Below, piece after piece: positions 37,633 to 47,865 of a stretch of 64,000 nt of DNA; position 1 is the stretch's first letter, and every line of letters starts with the position of its first letter. Origin of the DNA: Variovorax sp. S12S4 (GTDB taxonomy: Bacteria > Pseudomonadota > Gammaproteobacteria > Burkholderiales > Burkholderiaceae_C); the NCBI RefSeq assembly GCF_023195515.1, contig NZ_JALPKR020000002.1, positions 5,681,001 to 5,745,000 on the forward strand. The letters are read 5' to 3'. A program made the translations under genes and the position numbers. Under the pieces are notes generated by a model, which ran no database searches, was not told the origin of the DNA, and saw only the letters and a list, made by a program, of their open reading frames with translations.

Positions 37633-40044
37633 TCAAGGCAGGCGATGGTGCCAATAGCGGGCATTGCGCTCCCGCTCGCAGCCAACCTCTTCCGGTGCCT
37701 GGCTGCGCCATAGCGCTGCGCCGCAAGGCACGTTTTCGACGAGCCGCACGCCATGGGCGGCATAACGCTCGACCACCTCGCGGGCCGGATGGCCGAAGCG
37801 GTTGCGATAGCCCGCCTGGACCAGCGCAACGCGCGGACGCACCGCTTCGAGCAGCGCCGCGCTCGACGAGGTCTTGCTGCCGTGATGCGGCGCGAGCAGC
37901 ACGTCGGCGCGAAGCTCCGGGGTTCGCGCGACCAAGGCAGCCTCTTGCAGGCGCTCGATGTCGCCGGCCAGCAGCACCGTGGCGTGGCCGTTCGCGATGC
38001 GCAGCACGCATGAAATCGCGTTGGGCTTGGTGAAAAAAGATAGTCGGTCGGCGCGGGATGGAGAATTTCGAAATCCACCCCGTCCCAGGTCCAGCGCTGG
38101 CCTGCTTCGCAGCGCCGGTTCGGGCGGACGGCCTGCAGCGGATGGGTGGCTTCGATCGAACTCAGGACTTCGGCCTGGGGCTGCATGGCGAGCACCGCGG
38201 CCGCGCCGCCGGTGTGGTCGCTGTCGCGGTGGCTCAGCACAAGCATGTCCAGCCGTTCGCCCAGTGCACGCAGCAAGGGCACCAGCACGCGATGGCCGGC
38301 GTCGCTCTCCAGGCTGTAGCGCGGGCCGGCGTCGTACAGCAGGCTGTGCGCTGCGGTGCGCACGAGAACCGCGTTCCCCTGCCCGATGTCGGCCGCAAGC
38401 AGTTCGAACTGCCCGGCGGGGGCCGGGGCGCCTGCCACAGCAGCACAGGCAACAGAAGTGGCAGGCCGACCAAACGCAGCGACCACGGCAGGCGCATGGC
38501 CAGCAGCACCCCGCCCGCCACACCGAAGCCGGCCATCCACACTGGGGAGCGGCCATCGACAGCGTGGCATAGGGCAAGGCGGCAAGCCACTTCAGCAGCA
38601 CGGCCAGCGCCTGCACGGCCCACGCGGCAAGGTCCCAAAGAGGCGGCACAGCGGCCCCCAGCATCGCCAACGGCGTGATCACGAGCGTCACCCACGGAAT
38701 AGCGACCGCGTTGGCCAGCAGGCCCACTACCGACACCTGCTGAAAAAGCAGCAGGCTCAGCGGGGTAAGAGCCAGCGTGATCACCCATTGCTCGCGAAAA
38801 AACGCCAACAGCCGAAGCGATCGCCCGGTCGTCTCGCCGGCAGGCCTCATGAAGCCGGTCGTGAACAGCACGCCGACCGCGACGAAGCTGAGCCAGAAGC
38901 CCGCCTGCATCAGCGCCCAAGGGTCGATAGCCACCACCACCGCCGCGATCAGCAGCCACACATGCGGCCATGGCCAACGCCGCCCGGTAAGCCGCAGCAG
39001 CGCCGCTGTGGCCAGCATCCAGACTGTGCGCTGCGAGGGAACGCCCCAGCCGCTGAAGAGCGCATACAGCCCGGCCAACAGCACGCCGCCGACGAGTGCG
39101 GCCTGCGGCGCGGGAAAGCGCAGCATGAGCCATACGCTGCGCCGCCACGCCGCCCCCACCGCGTGCGCGGCGAGCCAAGCGAACATGGTGATGTGCAGGC
39201 CCGAGATCGACATCAGGTGCGCAACCCCGGTGGCGCGGAAGATGTCCCAGTCACCGCGGTCGATAGCGCCCTGGTCGCCAGTGACAAGGGCGGCAATCAC
39301 GCCTGCCTGCCGTGCGTCGGTCACGCGTTCGAACACTGCATCGCGCACTGCTTCGCGCGCACGTTCGAGCGGGTGCAGCCATGTGGCTTGAAGGCGCATC
39401 GGTGCGGCATCGCGAGCGCCCGTTCGCACATAGCCGCTGGCGCGCACACCCTGCTCCCACATCCACAGCTCGTTGTCGAAACCATGCGGATTGAGGTTGC
39501 CGTGCGGCGCCTTCAGCCGCACCGTGAGGCGCCAGCGTTCACCCGCATGCAGCGGGGCCGCCGCGTCGACCGTTGCGCCGGCACGCCCTTCCGGCGCGCG
39601 CCCCCACAAGCTGGTGTCGTCGCGATACCAGCCGAGCGAAATGCGCACCGGCACACGAACCGAAGTTTCAACGCGCTCATCGGCCCAGCGGGCCGATTCG
39701 ACATCGAGCCGGAAACGCGTGCCGCCTTCGTTGTGCTGGGGCATTTGCGCCACCACGCCGGTCACCTGGAGATTGCGCCCTTCGAGGGCCGGGTCCAATG
39801 CGCCATTCGCGTAGGCCACCGCCCGCCATCCCGCAAGCCCACCCCCGGCGAATGCGCCGAAGGCCAGGGCAACGAGCATCGGCAAATAAGACGTTCGCCG
39901 CCTGGAGAGCACAACCAATCCCGCAAGCCCAGCGAAGAACAAAGCCGCATAGAACGCCGCGCTCCATAGCCGCGCATGATGCAGCTGCAACGCCGCACCG
40001 ACCAAGGTCCCGCCCAGCGCAGCAAAGGCCCAGGATCCGGCCAT
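37633..40044 (-). CDS. comEC: ComEC/Rec2 DNA-uptake channel, three apparent frameshifts
   Basis: It starts near MAGSWAFAALGG (TTG at 40101 also possible). The N-terminal domain, competence membrane domain (VAHLMSISGLHITMFAWLAA) and C-terminal metallo-beta-lactamase-like domain are all encoded, but in three frames. The order is frame one to about 38547, frame two (GFGVAGGVLLAMRLPWSLRL) to about 38420, frame three (LLAADIGQGNAVL, VLSHRDSDHTGG) to about 38036, then frame one again (VLLAPHHGSKTSS) to the stop. Each switch needs one base added in a homopolymer: G4 38544-38547, G5 38418-38422, A6 38033-38038. The uninterrupted frame therefore has about 169 scrambled codons. ComEC transports single-stranded DNA through the inner membrane. 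Confidence 0.88.
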   Translation of the reverse strand: MAGSWAFAALGGTLVGAALQLHHARLWSAAFYAALFFAGLAGLVVLSRRRTSYLPMLVALAFGAFAGGGLAGWRAVAYANGALDPALEGRNLQVTGVVAQMPQHNEGGTRFRLDVESARWADERVETSVRVPVRISLGWYRDDTSLWGRAPEGRAGATVDAAAPLHAGERWRLTVRLKAPHGNLNPHGFDNELWMWEQGVRASGYVRTGARDAAPMRLQATWLHPLERAREAVRDAVFERVTDARQAGVIAALVTGDQGAIDRGDWDIFRATGVAHLMSISGLHITMFAWLAAHAVGAAWRRSVWLMLRFPAPQAALVGGVLLAGLYALFSGWGVPSQRTVWMLATAALLRLTGRRWPWPHVWLLIAAVVVAIDPWALMQAGFWLSFVAVGVLFTTGFMRPAGETTGRSLRLLAFFREQWVITLALTPLSLLLFQQVSVVGLLANAVAIPWVTLVITPLAMLGAAVPPLWDLAAWAVQALAVLLKWLAALPYATLSMAAPQCGWPASVWRAGCCWPCACRGRCVWSACHFCCLCCCGRRPGPRRAVRTACGRHRAGERGSRAHRSAQPAVRRRPALQPGERRRPSRAGALAACTGRTAGHACAEPPRQRPHRRRGRGARHAAPGRSPEFDRSHPSAAGRPPEPALRSRPALDLGRGGFRNSPSRADRLSFFTKPNAISCVLRIANGHATVLLAGDIERLQEAALVARTPELRADVLLAPHHGSKTSSSAALLEAVRPRVALVQAGYRNRFGHPAREVVERYAAHGVRLVENVPCGAALWRSQAPEEVGCERERNARYWHHRLP

Positions 40045-40214
40045 GACGCCATCCGACGCCCATGCGCGCGTCAACGGCAAACTCCAGAACACACGATGCA
40101 AGCCCTCCCCGGACCCACGCTCAATGGCGCGTTAATTGCTTGGTATCTGGGCTAGTATGCGTCTCACAAGAGACATCTTTTCGATGCAATCTCGCAGTAC
40201 TGCACACAAAACGC

Positions 40215-43200
40215 ATGTCCATTCACGCCGCACTCCACCACGTCACCCACTACAAATACGACCGCCTGGTGCAGTTGGGCCCGCAGGTCGTGCGGTTGCG
40301 TCCCGCGCCGCATTGCCGCAGCAACGTCATCTCGTATTCGCTCAAGGTCGAGCCGGCCGAGCACTTCGTCAACTGGATGCAGGACCCGTTCGCCAACTAC
40401 CAGGCGCGGCTCGTGTTTCCCGAAAAGACGCGCGAGTTCAAGGTCACGGTCGACCTGGTGGTCGAGATGGCGGTCTACAACCCGTTCGACTTCTTCCTCG
40501 AGCCGCAGGCCGAGAACTTTCCGTTCAAGTACACCGCTTCGCAGGCCGAGGAACTCGCGCCCTACCTGGTCACCGAAGAAGCCACGCCGCTTGTTTCCGC
40601 CTACTTGGACAAGATCGATCGCAAGGAACAGCGCACCATCGACTTCCTGGTCGGCCTGAACCAGCAGGTCCAGAAAGACGTCAACTACCTGATCCGCATG
40701 GAGCCCGGCGTGCAGACGCCGGAAGAAACGCTCACCAACGGCAGCGGCTCGTGCCGCGACTCGGGCTGGCTCTTGGTGCAGCTGCTGCGCCATTGCGGCC
40801 TGGCGGCGCGTTTCGTCTCGGGCTACCTGATCCAGCTGACCCCCGACGTGAAGGCGCTCGACGGCCCGAGCGGCACCACGGTCGACTTCACCGACCTGCA
40901 CGCCTGGTGCGAAGTGTTCCTGCCCGGCGCGGGCTGGGTCGGCTTGGATGCCACCTCGGGCCTCATGGCCGGCGAAGGCCACATTCCGCTCGCCTGCACG
41001 CCCACGCCTTCGAGCGCGGCGCCCATCGAAGGCGGCGTCGACGAGTCGGAGGTCGAGTTCGGCCACGAGATGAAGGTCACGCGCATCTACGAATCGCCGC
41101 GCGTCACCAAGCCCTATACCGAAGAGCAATGGGCCGAAGTGCTCGCGCTCGGCGACGCGGTCGATGCGCGCCTGAAGGCCGGCGACGTGCGGCTCACCAT
41201 GGGCGGCGAGCCCACTTATGTGGCCACCAGCGACCGCGACGCGCCCGAATGGAACACCGATGCGCTCGGCCCCACGAAGCGCGGCTATGCCACCGAGCTC
41301 GTCCACAGGCTGCGCGCGGAATACGGTCAGGGCGGCTTTCTCCACTTCGGCCAGGGCAAGTGGTACCCCGGCGAGCAGTTGCCGCGCTGGGCGCTGTCGA
41401 TCTTCTGGCGCGCCGACGGCCAGACGCTCTGGCACAACCCCGAGCTCTTTGCCGACGAGCGCGTGCCCACGCACTACACGAGCGAAGACGCACGCCGCTT
41501 CACCACCGTGCTGGCGCACAAGCTCGGCATTACCGAGCGCTACGTCCAGCCCGGCTATGAAGACGTCTACTACTACCTGTGGCGCGAACGCAGGTTGCCG
41601 GTGAACGTCGACCCCTTCGAGTCGAAGCTGGACGACGAGCTCGAGCGCGTTCGCCTGCGCCGCGTGTTCACGCAAAAGCTCGACGCCGTCATCGGCTACA
41701 TGCTGCCGCTCGAACCCGGCAACGCCGATGCCGATGCGCCCGCACTCGCAGGCCCGGGCTGGAAAACCGGCCCCTGGTTCCTGCGCGACGACCGGCTTTA
41801 CCTGATTCCGGGCGACTCGCCCATGGGTTACCGGCTGCCGCTCGACTCGCAGCCCTGGGCCAGCAAGGGCGACTATCCCTACCTGGTCGAGCGCGACCCG
41901 ACCGCACCGCGCGCCGCGTTGCCTACTTCAGCCGACTACCGCGCGCGTTACGCGGTACCTGCGGGCGGTGCAACGGGCGCCGACCTTGGCGCCGTGCCCT
42001 ACGACTTCGGTGCCCCGCCCGCGGTGCCCGCCGCCTTGCGCATGCAGTCGCCCGGCGCCAGCGCAACCACGACCGGCGGTGCGGCGAAGGGCGATGCGGC
42101 GGCCGAAACCGCAGACCGCTCCGCGAACCCGGCCACCCGCCAGCCCTTGCGCGGCGAATCGGCCCACTGGGTCACGCGCACCGCGCTGTGCGTCGAAGTG
42201 CGCGACCCGCGCCGCGCCAACGGCCCGGCGGCCGAGAAAAAGGGCAGCGCCTCGGGCGTGCTGTACGTCTTCATGCCGCCGCTCGCGCGCCTGGAAGACT
42301 ATCTCGACCTGGTCGCGGCCGTCGAAGCCACGGCCGAGCAACTCGGCATGCGCATCGTGATGGAAGGCTATCCGCCGCCGCGCGATCCGCGCCTGAAAAT
42401 GCTGGCCGTCACCCCGGACCCGGGCGTGATCGAGGTCAACATCCACCCGGCCCACAACTGGAAGGAACTGGTCGACCACACCGAGTTTCTCTACAACGCC
42501 GCCTTCGAAACCCGCCTGTCGGCCGAGAAGTTCATGACCGACGGCCGCCACACCGGCACCGGCGGCGGCAACCACTTTGTGATGGGCGGCGCCACGCCGG
42601 CCGATAGCCCCTTCCTGCGCCGACCCGAGCTGCTGGCCAGCCTGCTGCTCTACTGGCACAACCATCCCTCGCTGAGCTACCTGTTCTCGGGCATGTTCAT
42701 CGGCCCGACCAGCCAGGCGCCCCGAGTGGACGAAGCGCGCAACGACCAGGTCTACGAGCTTGAAATCGCCCTGAAGGAAATCGCGCGGAACCGCGAGATC
42801 CACGGCCAGAACATGCCGGCGTGGCTGGTCGACCGCACGCTGCGCAACATCCTGATCGACGTGTCGGGCAACACGCACCGCAGCGAGTTCTGCATCGACA
42901 AGCTCTACTCGCCCGATTCGAGCACCGGCCGGCTCGGCCTGCTCGAGCTGCGCGCGTTTGAAATGCCGCCGCATGCGCGCATGAGCATTGCGCAGCAGTT
43001 GCTGATCCGCGCCCTGGTCGCGCGCTTCTGGGACGATCCGTACAAGGCGCCCGTCACGCGCTGGGGCACCGAGCTGCACGACCGCTTCCTGCTGCCGACC
43101 TTCGTCAAGATGGACTTCGACGACGTGATCAGCGAAATGCGCCAGGCCGGTTTCGCGTTCGACATCGACTGGTTCGCGCCGCATTTCGAGTTCCGCTTCC

Positions 43201-43745
43201 CGCTGGTGGGCCAGGTGCAGGCCATGGGCGTGGAGCTTTCGCTGCGCAACGCGCTGGAGCCCTGGCACGTGATGGGCGAAGAGGGCTCGGCCGGCGGCAC
43301 GGTGCGCTATGTCGATTCGTCGCTCGAACGCATCGAGGTGCGCGTCACCGGCCTGAACGAAAGCCGCCACGTGATCACCGTCAACGGCAAGGTGCTGCCG
43401 CTGCAGCCCACCGGGACCGTGGGCGAGTTCGTCGCGGGCGTGCGCTACAAGGCCTGGAACCCGCCCTCGGCGCTGCATCCGAGCATTGGCGCGCATGCGC
43501 CGCTCACCTTCGACATTGTCGACACCTGGATGAAGCGCTCGCTGGGCGGCTGCCAGTACTACGTCGCCCACCCGGGCGGACGCAACTACGACACCCTGCC
43601 TGTGAACGCCTATGAGGCGGAAAGCCGCCGCATGTCGCGCTTTGCGCGCATGGGCCATACGCCCGGCCTGATGCGCACGCCGCCGGCCACCATCGAGCTC
43701 GCGGGCAGCCGCGAATTCCCGTTCACCCTCGATTTGCGGCGGTGA
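40215..43745 (+). CDS. Large transglutaminase / DUF2126 protein
   Basis: This 1176-residue protein starts MSIHAALHHVTHYKYDRLVQ. The first ~90 residues are the bacterial transglutaminase N-terminal domain. The transglutaminase core has Cys180 (NGSGSCRDSGWLLVQLL), His229 (TDLHAWCEVFLPGAG) and Asp245 (VGLDATSGLMAGEGH). The remaining ~850 residues are DUF2126, with HTGTGGGNHFVMGGATPADS and HNHPSLSYLFSGMFIGPTSQ. It is encoded just before the ATP-grasp/alpha-E fusion. It is predicted to be a cysteine peptidase or amidase acting with those ligases; the substrate is unknown. Confidence 0.9.
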   Translation: MSIHAALHHVTHYKYDRLVQLGPQVVRLRPAPHCRSNVISYSLKVEPAEHFVNWMQDPFANYQARLVFPEKTREFKVTVDLVVEMAVYNPFDFFLEPQAENFPFKYTASQAEELAPYLVTEEATPLVSAYLDKIDRKEQRTIDFLVGLNQQVQKDVNYLIRMEPGVQTPEETLTNGSGSCRDSGWLLVQLLRHCGLAARFVSGYLIQLTPDVKALDGPSGTTVDFTDLHAWCEVFLPGAGWVGLDATSGLMAGEGHIPLACTPTPSSAAPIEGGVDESEVEFGHEMKVTRIYESPRVTKPYTEEQWAEVLALGDAVDARLKAGDVRLTMGGEPTYVATSDRDAPEWNTDALGPTKRGYATELVHRLRAEYGQGGFLHFGQGKWYPGEQLPRWALSIFWRADGQTLWHNPELFADERVPTHYTSEDARRFTTVLAHKLGITERYVQPGYEDVYYYLWRERRLPVNVDPFESKLDDELERVRLRRVFTQKLDAVIGYMLPLEPGNADADAPALAGPGWKTGPWFLRDDRLYLIPGDSPMGYRLPLDSQPWASKGDYPYLVERDPTAPRAALPTSADYRARYAVPAGGATGADLGAVPYDFGAPPAVPAALRMQSPGASATTTGGAAKGDAAAETADRSANPATRQPLRGESAHWVTRTALCVEVRDPRRANGPAAEKKGSASGVLYVFMPPLARLEDYLDLVAAVEATAEQLGMRIVMEGYPPPRDPRLKMLAVTPDPGVIEVNIHPAHNWKELVDHTEFLYNAAFETRLSAEKFMTDGRHTGTGGGNHFVMGGATPADSPFLRRPELLASLLLYWHNHPSLSYLFSGMFIGPTSQAPRVDEARNDQVYELEIALKEIARNREIHGQNMPAWLVDRTLRNILIDVSGNTHRSEFCIDKLYSPDSSTGRLGLLELRAFEMPPHARMSIAQQLLIRALVARFWDDPYKAPVTRWGTELHDRFLLPTFVKMDFDDVISEMRQAGFAFDIDWFAPHFEFRFPLVGQVQAMGVELSLRNALEPWHVMGEEGSAGGTVRYVDSSLERIEVRVTGLNESRHVITVNGKVLPLQPTGTVGEFVAGVRYKAWNPPSALHPSIGAHAPLTFDIVDTWMKRSLGGCQYYVAHPGGRNYDTLPVNAYEAESRRMSRFARMGHTPGLMRTPPATIELAGSREFPFTLDLRR

Positions 43746-43828
43746 AAGGCCTTAAAGGGACGCAAGGGGACATTTAGCACATCGCCCGCCACCTCACCCG
43801 GTGACGGCAATGTGACAATCCATCCCCT

Positions 43829-46582
43829 GTGGAACCTTTGAACGAATCCCTGTTCGACGCCCAGGCGCTGGAATTTCCAGCCGCCCTGGCGTCGGCGCTC
43901 GCCCCGGCCGCCCTGCCCGGCCACTTCGACGAACTGCGCGGAGAAGCCACGCCCGCAGTGCCGCCGCGCCAGGTCACCGGCGCAGCGCCGGCCGTGGCCG
44001 CGCCGCCGGCGCTCTACGACGCGGCGGCCGAGCGCTCCGCGCCTCTGCAGAACCCGTCGCAGGCCCAATCCCAGACGCAGACACAGACCCAGGTTCTCCA
44101 GCAGCCGCAGCCCTCCAACGAGAAGCCGCCCCTCACGCCGGCCTGGAACGCATTCTTCGAGCAGCTCGGCCCGGGCGGGTTCGGCGACCTACCGCGGCGG
44201 GCGGTCAACCTGGAGCGGCAGATCCGCGACAACGGCGTTACCTACAACGTCTACGCCGACGCCAACGGGCCGCAGCGCCCGTGGTCGCTCGACCTCTTCC
44301 CGCTGATCGTCTCGCCCGAAAGCTGGAACCAGATCGAAACCGGCGTGCTGCAACGCGTGCGCGTGCTCGACCGCGTCATGGCCGATGTCTACGGCCCGCA
44401 GCAACTGCTGAGCGAAGGCCTTCTGCCGCCGGCGCTGGTGCGCGGGCACCCCGGTTACCTGCGCGCGCTGCACGGCGTGAAGCCGCCGGGCGACACCTGG
44501 CTGCACATTGCGGCTTTCGACCTCGCCCGTGGACCCGATGGCAACTGGTGGGTGGTGTCGCAGCGCACGCAGGCGCCTTCGGGCCTGGGCTATCTGCTCG
44601 AGAACCGCCTCGCCATCACGCGCCAGTTTCCTCAAGCCTTCGAGGCGCTGCATGTGCAGCGCCTGGCCGCCACCTACAGCGCCATGATGGACGGCCTGCA
44701 GCGCATGTGCCCGGCCGGCGTGCCGCCGCACATTGCGCTGCTCACGCCGGGCCCCTACAACGAAACCTACTTCGAGCACGCATACCTTGCGCGCTATCTC
44801 GGCGTGACGCTGGTCGAGGGCAGTGACCTCACGGTGCGCGACCAGCGGCTCTACCTCAAGACACTGCAGGGCCTGCGCCCGGTGCACGGACTCATCAAGC
44901 GGCTGGACGACCAGTTCCTCGATCCGCTCGAACTGCGGCCGGATTCCACGCTCGGCGTACCGGGCTTGCTGCAGGCCATTCGGGCCGGCAACGTGCTGGT
45001 GGCCAACATGCCGGGTTCGGCGTTTCTCGAATCCCCCGCGCTGCTGGGCTTCTTGCCAGGCCTCGCGCGTCGCCTCATCGGCGAAAAGCTCAAGCTGCCC
45101 GCGCTGCCAACCTGGTGGTGCGGCGAGCGTGCCGCGCTCGAGGCGGTGCTGCCGCAGCTGGGCGAATGCGCCATCAAGCCGACCTACCCCGGGTTCGACG
45201 GGCAGACCAGCTTCGACGCGGTGCTCGGCAGCGAACTGAGCCGGCGCCAGCTCGACGAATGGGCCGGCCGCATCGTGCGCGACGGCGAAGCCCACACCAT
45301 CCAGAGCTACCTGCCACTGTCGCAGATGCCCACCTGGGCCAATGACCTGGGGCCGGGCCACATTGCGCCGCGCGCGGTGCTGCTGCGCGTCTTCGCGGTG
45401 AGCGACGGCGCGCAGTCGTGGCGCGTGCTGCCCGGCGGGCTGGCGCGGCTTGCCGGCCGCGATGCGCAAATCGCCTCCATGCAGCGCGGCGGCAGCAGTG
45501 CCGACGTATGGGTGCAAACGCACGGCGAAGTCGACCGCACCACGCTGCTGCAGCCGCATGCCACGCCGGCTTCGCTCGCGCGGCACCGGGCGCCGGTTAC
45601 CAGCCGCGCGGCCGAGAACATGTTCTGGCTCGGCCGCTACACCGAGCGGGCGGAAAACGCGGTGCGGCTCGCGCGCCTCACGCTCAACCTGCTGGGCAGC
45701 GAAGACCAGTCGTCGCGCCCGCTGCTCGAATGGCTGCATCGGATGGCCTTGCGCAATGCGCTGGTGCCGGCGGGCGTGCCCAGCGCGCCGCAATCGCGCC
45801 GGGTGTTCGAGCGCGCACTGATTGCCGAGCTCGGCGACGTGGAGCGCGGCGGCAGCGTCGGCTTCAGCCTGCGCTGCATCCGGCAGGCCGCCGCCGCGGT
45901 GCGCGAACGACTCTCGCAGGACAACTGGAACCAGATCGTGCGCACCGAAGCCGAGTTTCTGCGGCGTGCCGCCGAGCAGGCCGGCGAAGGCAGCTTTGCC
46001 ACCGGTGCAGCGCTGCGCGCGCTCGAATCCGCAAGCACCGCATTGGCCGCCATGACCGGCGCACAGACCGACCGCATGACGCGCGACGACGCATGGCGCC
46101 TGCTGTCGATCGGCCGCCACATCGAGCGGCTGGGCTTTTTGTCGAACGCACTGGAGGCCGGCTTCGAGAACGATGCCGTGCACGAGGTGAGCGGCTTCGA
46201 GGCCATGGTGGCGCTGTTCGACAGCACCATCACCTTCCACGCGCGCTACCAGCAGCGGCGCGACGTGGCCACGCTGGTCGACCTGCTGGTGCTCGATGCC
46301 GAGAACCCGCGCTCGCTTGCGTGGGTCACGCAAACGCTGCGCGGGCGCATTGCGCGCCTTGCGGGCAGTGCGCCCGGCAAGCTCACCGCGCTGTCTTACG
46401 AACTGCCCGACCCCGCAACCTGGACGCTCGAGCATCTGTGCGCCACCGGCGCCGATGCCGACTACCCCGCACTGGTCCAGCTTCTCGCCAGCTGCGAGAC
46501 GGCGGCCTACCATGTGTCCGACGCCATCGGCACGCGCTATTTCACGCTCACGTCGGAATCGCTGCGTTCGGTCGGCGCCTGA
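43829..46582 (+). CDS. Fusion of circularly permuted ATP-grasp and alpha-E domains
   Basis: This 917-residue protein starts at GTG (MEPLNESLFDAQALEFPAAL). Residues about 60-105 are low-complexity with a Gln/Thr repeat (SQTQTQTQVLQQPQ). The ATP-grasp part spans about 105-580 (IALLTPGPYNETYFEHAYLA, LIKRLDDQFLDPLELRPDST, ECAIKPTYPGFDGQTSFDAV). The alpha-E part follows from about 590 (AENMFWLGRYTERAENAVRL). It unites in one chain the two activities encoded separately at 35041-37541. It lies between the DUF2126 gene and an amino-acid-binding lipoprotein plus a second transglutaminase gene. Confidence 0.9.
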   Translation: MEPLNESLFDAQALEFPAALASALAPAALPGHFDELRGEATPAVPPRQVTGAAPAVAAPPALYDAAAERSAPLQNPSQAQSQTQTQTQVLQQPQPSNEKPPLTPAWNAFFEQLGPGGFGDLPRRAVNLERQIRDNGVTYNVYADANGPQRPWSLDLFPLIVSPESWNQIETGVLQRVRVLDRVMADVYGPQQLLSEGLLPPALVRGHPGYLRALHGVKPPGDTWLHIAAFDLARGPDGNWWVVSQRTQAPSGLGYLLENRLAITRQFPQAFEALHVQRLAATYSAMMDGLQRMCPAGVPPHIALLTPGPYNETYFEHAYLARYLGVTLVEGSDLTVRDQRLYLKTLQGLRPVHGLIKRLDDQFLDPLELRPDSTLGVPGLLQAIRAGNVLVANMPGSAFLESPALLGFLPGLARRLIGEKLKLPALPTWWCGERAALEAVLPQLGECAIKPTYPGFDGQTSFDAVLGSELSRRQLDEWAGRIVRDGEAHTIQSYLPLSQMPTWANDLGPGHIAPRAVLLRVFAVSDGAQSWRVLPGGLARLAGRDAQIASMQRGGSSADVWVQTHGEVDRTTLLQPHATPASLARHRAPVTSRAAENMFWLGRYTERAENAVRLARLTLNLLGSEDQSSRPLLEWLHRMALRNALVPAGVPSAPQSRRVFERALIAELGDVERGGSVGFSLRCIRQAAAAVRERLSQDNWNQIVRTEAEFLRRAAEQAGEGSFATGAALRALESASTALAAMTGAQTDRMTRDDAWRLLSIGRHIERLGFLSNALEAGFENDAVHEVSGFEAMVALFDSTITFHARYQQRRDVATLVDLLVLDAENPRSLAWVTQTLRGRIARLAGSAPGKLTALSYELPDPATWTLEHLCATGADADYPALVQLLASCETAAYHVSDAIGTRYFTLTSESLRSVGA

Positions 46583-46611
46583 ACACGCTCTTTTTTGAAG
46601 GAGGCCGCAAC

Positions 46612-47865
46612 ATGCTTGCCAACCGCCGCATCGCGTTCACTGCCGCCCTTGCCGCCTTTGCGGCGCTTGCGCTGGCCGGCTGCGGCAAGCAGGAGCCCAC
46701 CACCGCCGCTACGGCCACGCCTCCGCCCGCGGCGGCCCGGGTGCTGGTGGTCGGCACCGATGCCGCCTACACCCCCTTCGAGTCGCAGAACGAAAAAGGC
46801 GAGATCGTCGGATTCGACATCGAGGTGGTCAAGGCGATCGCGGCCAAGGTCGGCTTCGAAGTGAAGTTCGTCAACACGCCGTGGGAAGGCATCTTCAACG
46901 CGCTCGACCAAGGCGACCGCGACCTGCTGGTGTCGGCCATCACCATCACCGGCGAGCGCCGCCAGACCATGGACTTTTCGAAGCCCTACTTCGAAGCCAG
47001 GCAACTCATCGCGGTCAGGCGCGATGCACAGGTGACTAGTTTCGAAGACATCAAGGCCATGAAGGTCGGCGTGCAGAACGGCACCACGGGCGACGAAGTG
47101 GTGGGCAAGCTGCAGGGCAAGTCGAGCGGCAACATCAAGCGCTTCGAGTCCACGCCGCTCGCGCTCAAGGAGCTCGAAGCCGGCGGTGTACAAGCCGTGG
47201 TGGCCGACAACGGCGTGGTGGAGCACTACCTTGCCAACAACCCCGGCGGCGGCTTCAAGACGGTGAGCGATGCCGCCTTTCCGGTCGAGCAATACGGCAT
47301 TGCGGTCAAGAAAGGCAATGCGGAACTCCTGGCCAGGATCAACAAGGGCCTCGACGACATCAAGGCCGACGGCAGCTACGACAAGATCTACGCGGCGCAT
47401 TTCGGCGGCGCGCCGAAGCTGCCCCAGCAGGAACCCCATGCTTCTTCACGTCACGCACGAAACCCGCTACGAGTATTCGCCCCCGGTCGAAACGGCGCAG
47501 CACCTGGCCCACCTGAAGCCGCTGGCCACCTCTTCGCAGCGGCTGGTGAGCCACAAGCTCGCCATAGAACCCCAGCCCGCGCAGCGCAACGAGCTGCCCG
47601 ACGTGTACGGCAACACCCGCGCGTTCTTTGCGCTCGAAGCCACGCACGACAGCCTCGTGGTCACCGCCGAAAGCGTGGTCGAAACCTCCGAGCCCGTGCT
47701 TTCTCCGGCCGTGGCGCGCGACCTGCCCTGGGAGGCCGTTCGCGAGCGTTTCCGCTACCGCAAGGACGCCACCTTCGATGCGGCTTCGGAGTTCGTTTTT
47801 CCGTCGCCCTACGTGCCCCGCCACGACGACTTCGCGGCCTACGCGCGCGCAAGCTTCGCGCCTGA
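46612..47865 (+). CDS. Amino-acid-binding lipoprotein (ABC solute-binding, family 3), stop displaced
   Basis: It starts MLANRRIAFTAALAAFAALA after GAAGGAGG; lipobox LAGC, Cys24. The SBP_bac_3 domain runs from VLVVGTDAAYTPFESQNEKG through GFDIEVVKAIAAKVGFEVKF, AITITGERRQTMDFSKPYFE and QAVVADNGVVEHYLANNPGG, ending near IYAAHFGGAPKLPQQ (about residue 275, near 47436). No stop follows; the frame stays open 428 bp into the transglutaminase gene with meaningless sequence. It lacks its own permease or ATPase genes here. It may supply or sense an amino acid for the neighbouring ligase system (inference). Confidence 0.85.
   Translation: MLANRRIAFTAALAAFAALALAGCGKQEPTTAATATPPPAAARVLVVGTDAAYTPFESQNEKGEIVGFDIEVVKAIAAKVGFEVKFVNTPWEGIFNALDQGDRDLLVSAITITGERRQTMDFSKPYFEARQLIAVRRDAQVTSFEDIKAMKVGVQNGTTGDEVVGKLQGKSSGNIKRFESTPLALKELEAGGVQAVVADNGVVEHYLANNPGGGFKTVSDAAFPVEQYGIAVKKGNAELLARINKGLDDIKADGSYDKIYAAHFGGAPKLPQQEPHASSRHARNPLRVFAPGRNGAAPGPPEAAGHLFAAAGEPQARHRTPARAAQRAARRVRQHPRVLCARSHARQPRGHRRKRGRNLRARAFSGRGARPALGGRSRAFPLPQGRHLRCGFGVRFSVALRAPPRRLRGLRARKLRA

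Noticed and set aside
38234..39178. A separate gene in the third frame of comEC
   Set aside because: Its only meaningful part is the short stretch that continues ComEC between two frameshifts; the rest is shadow sequence.
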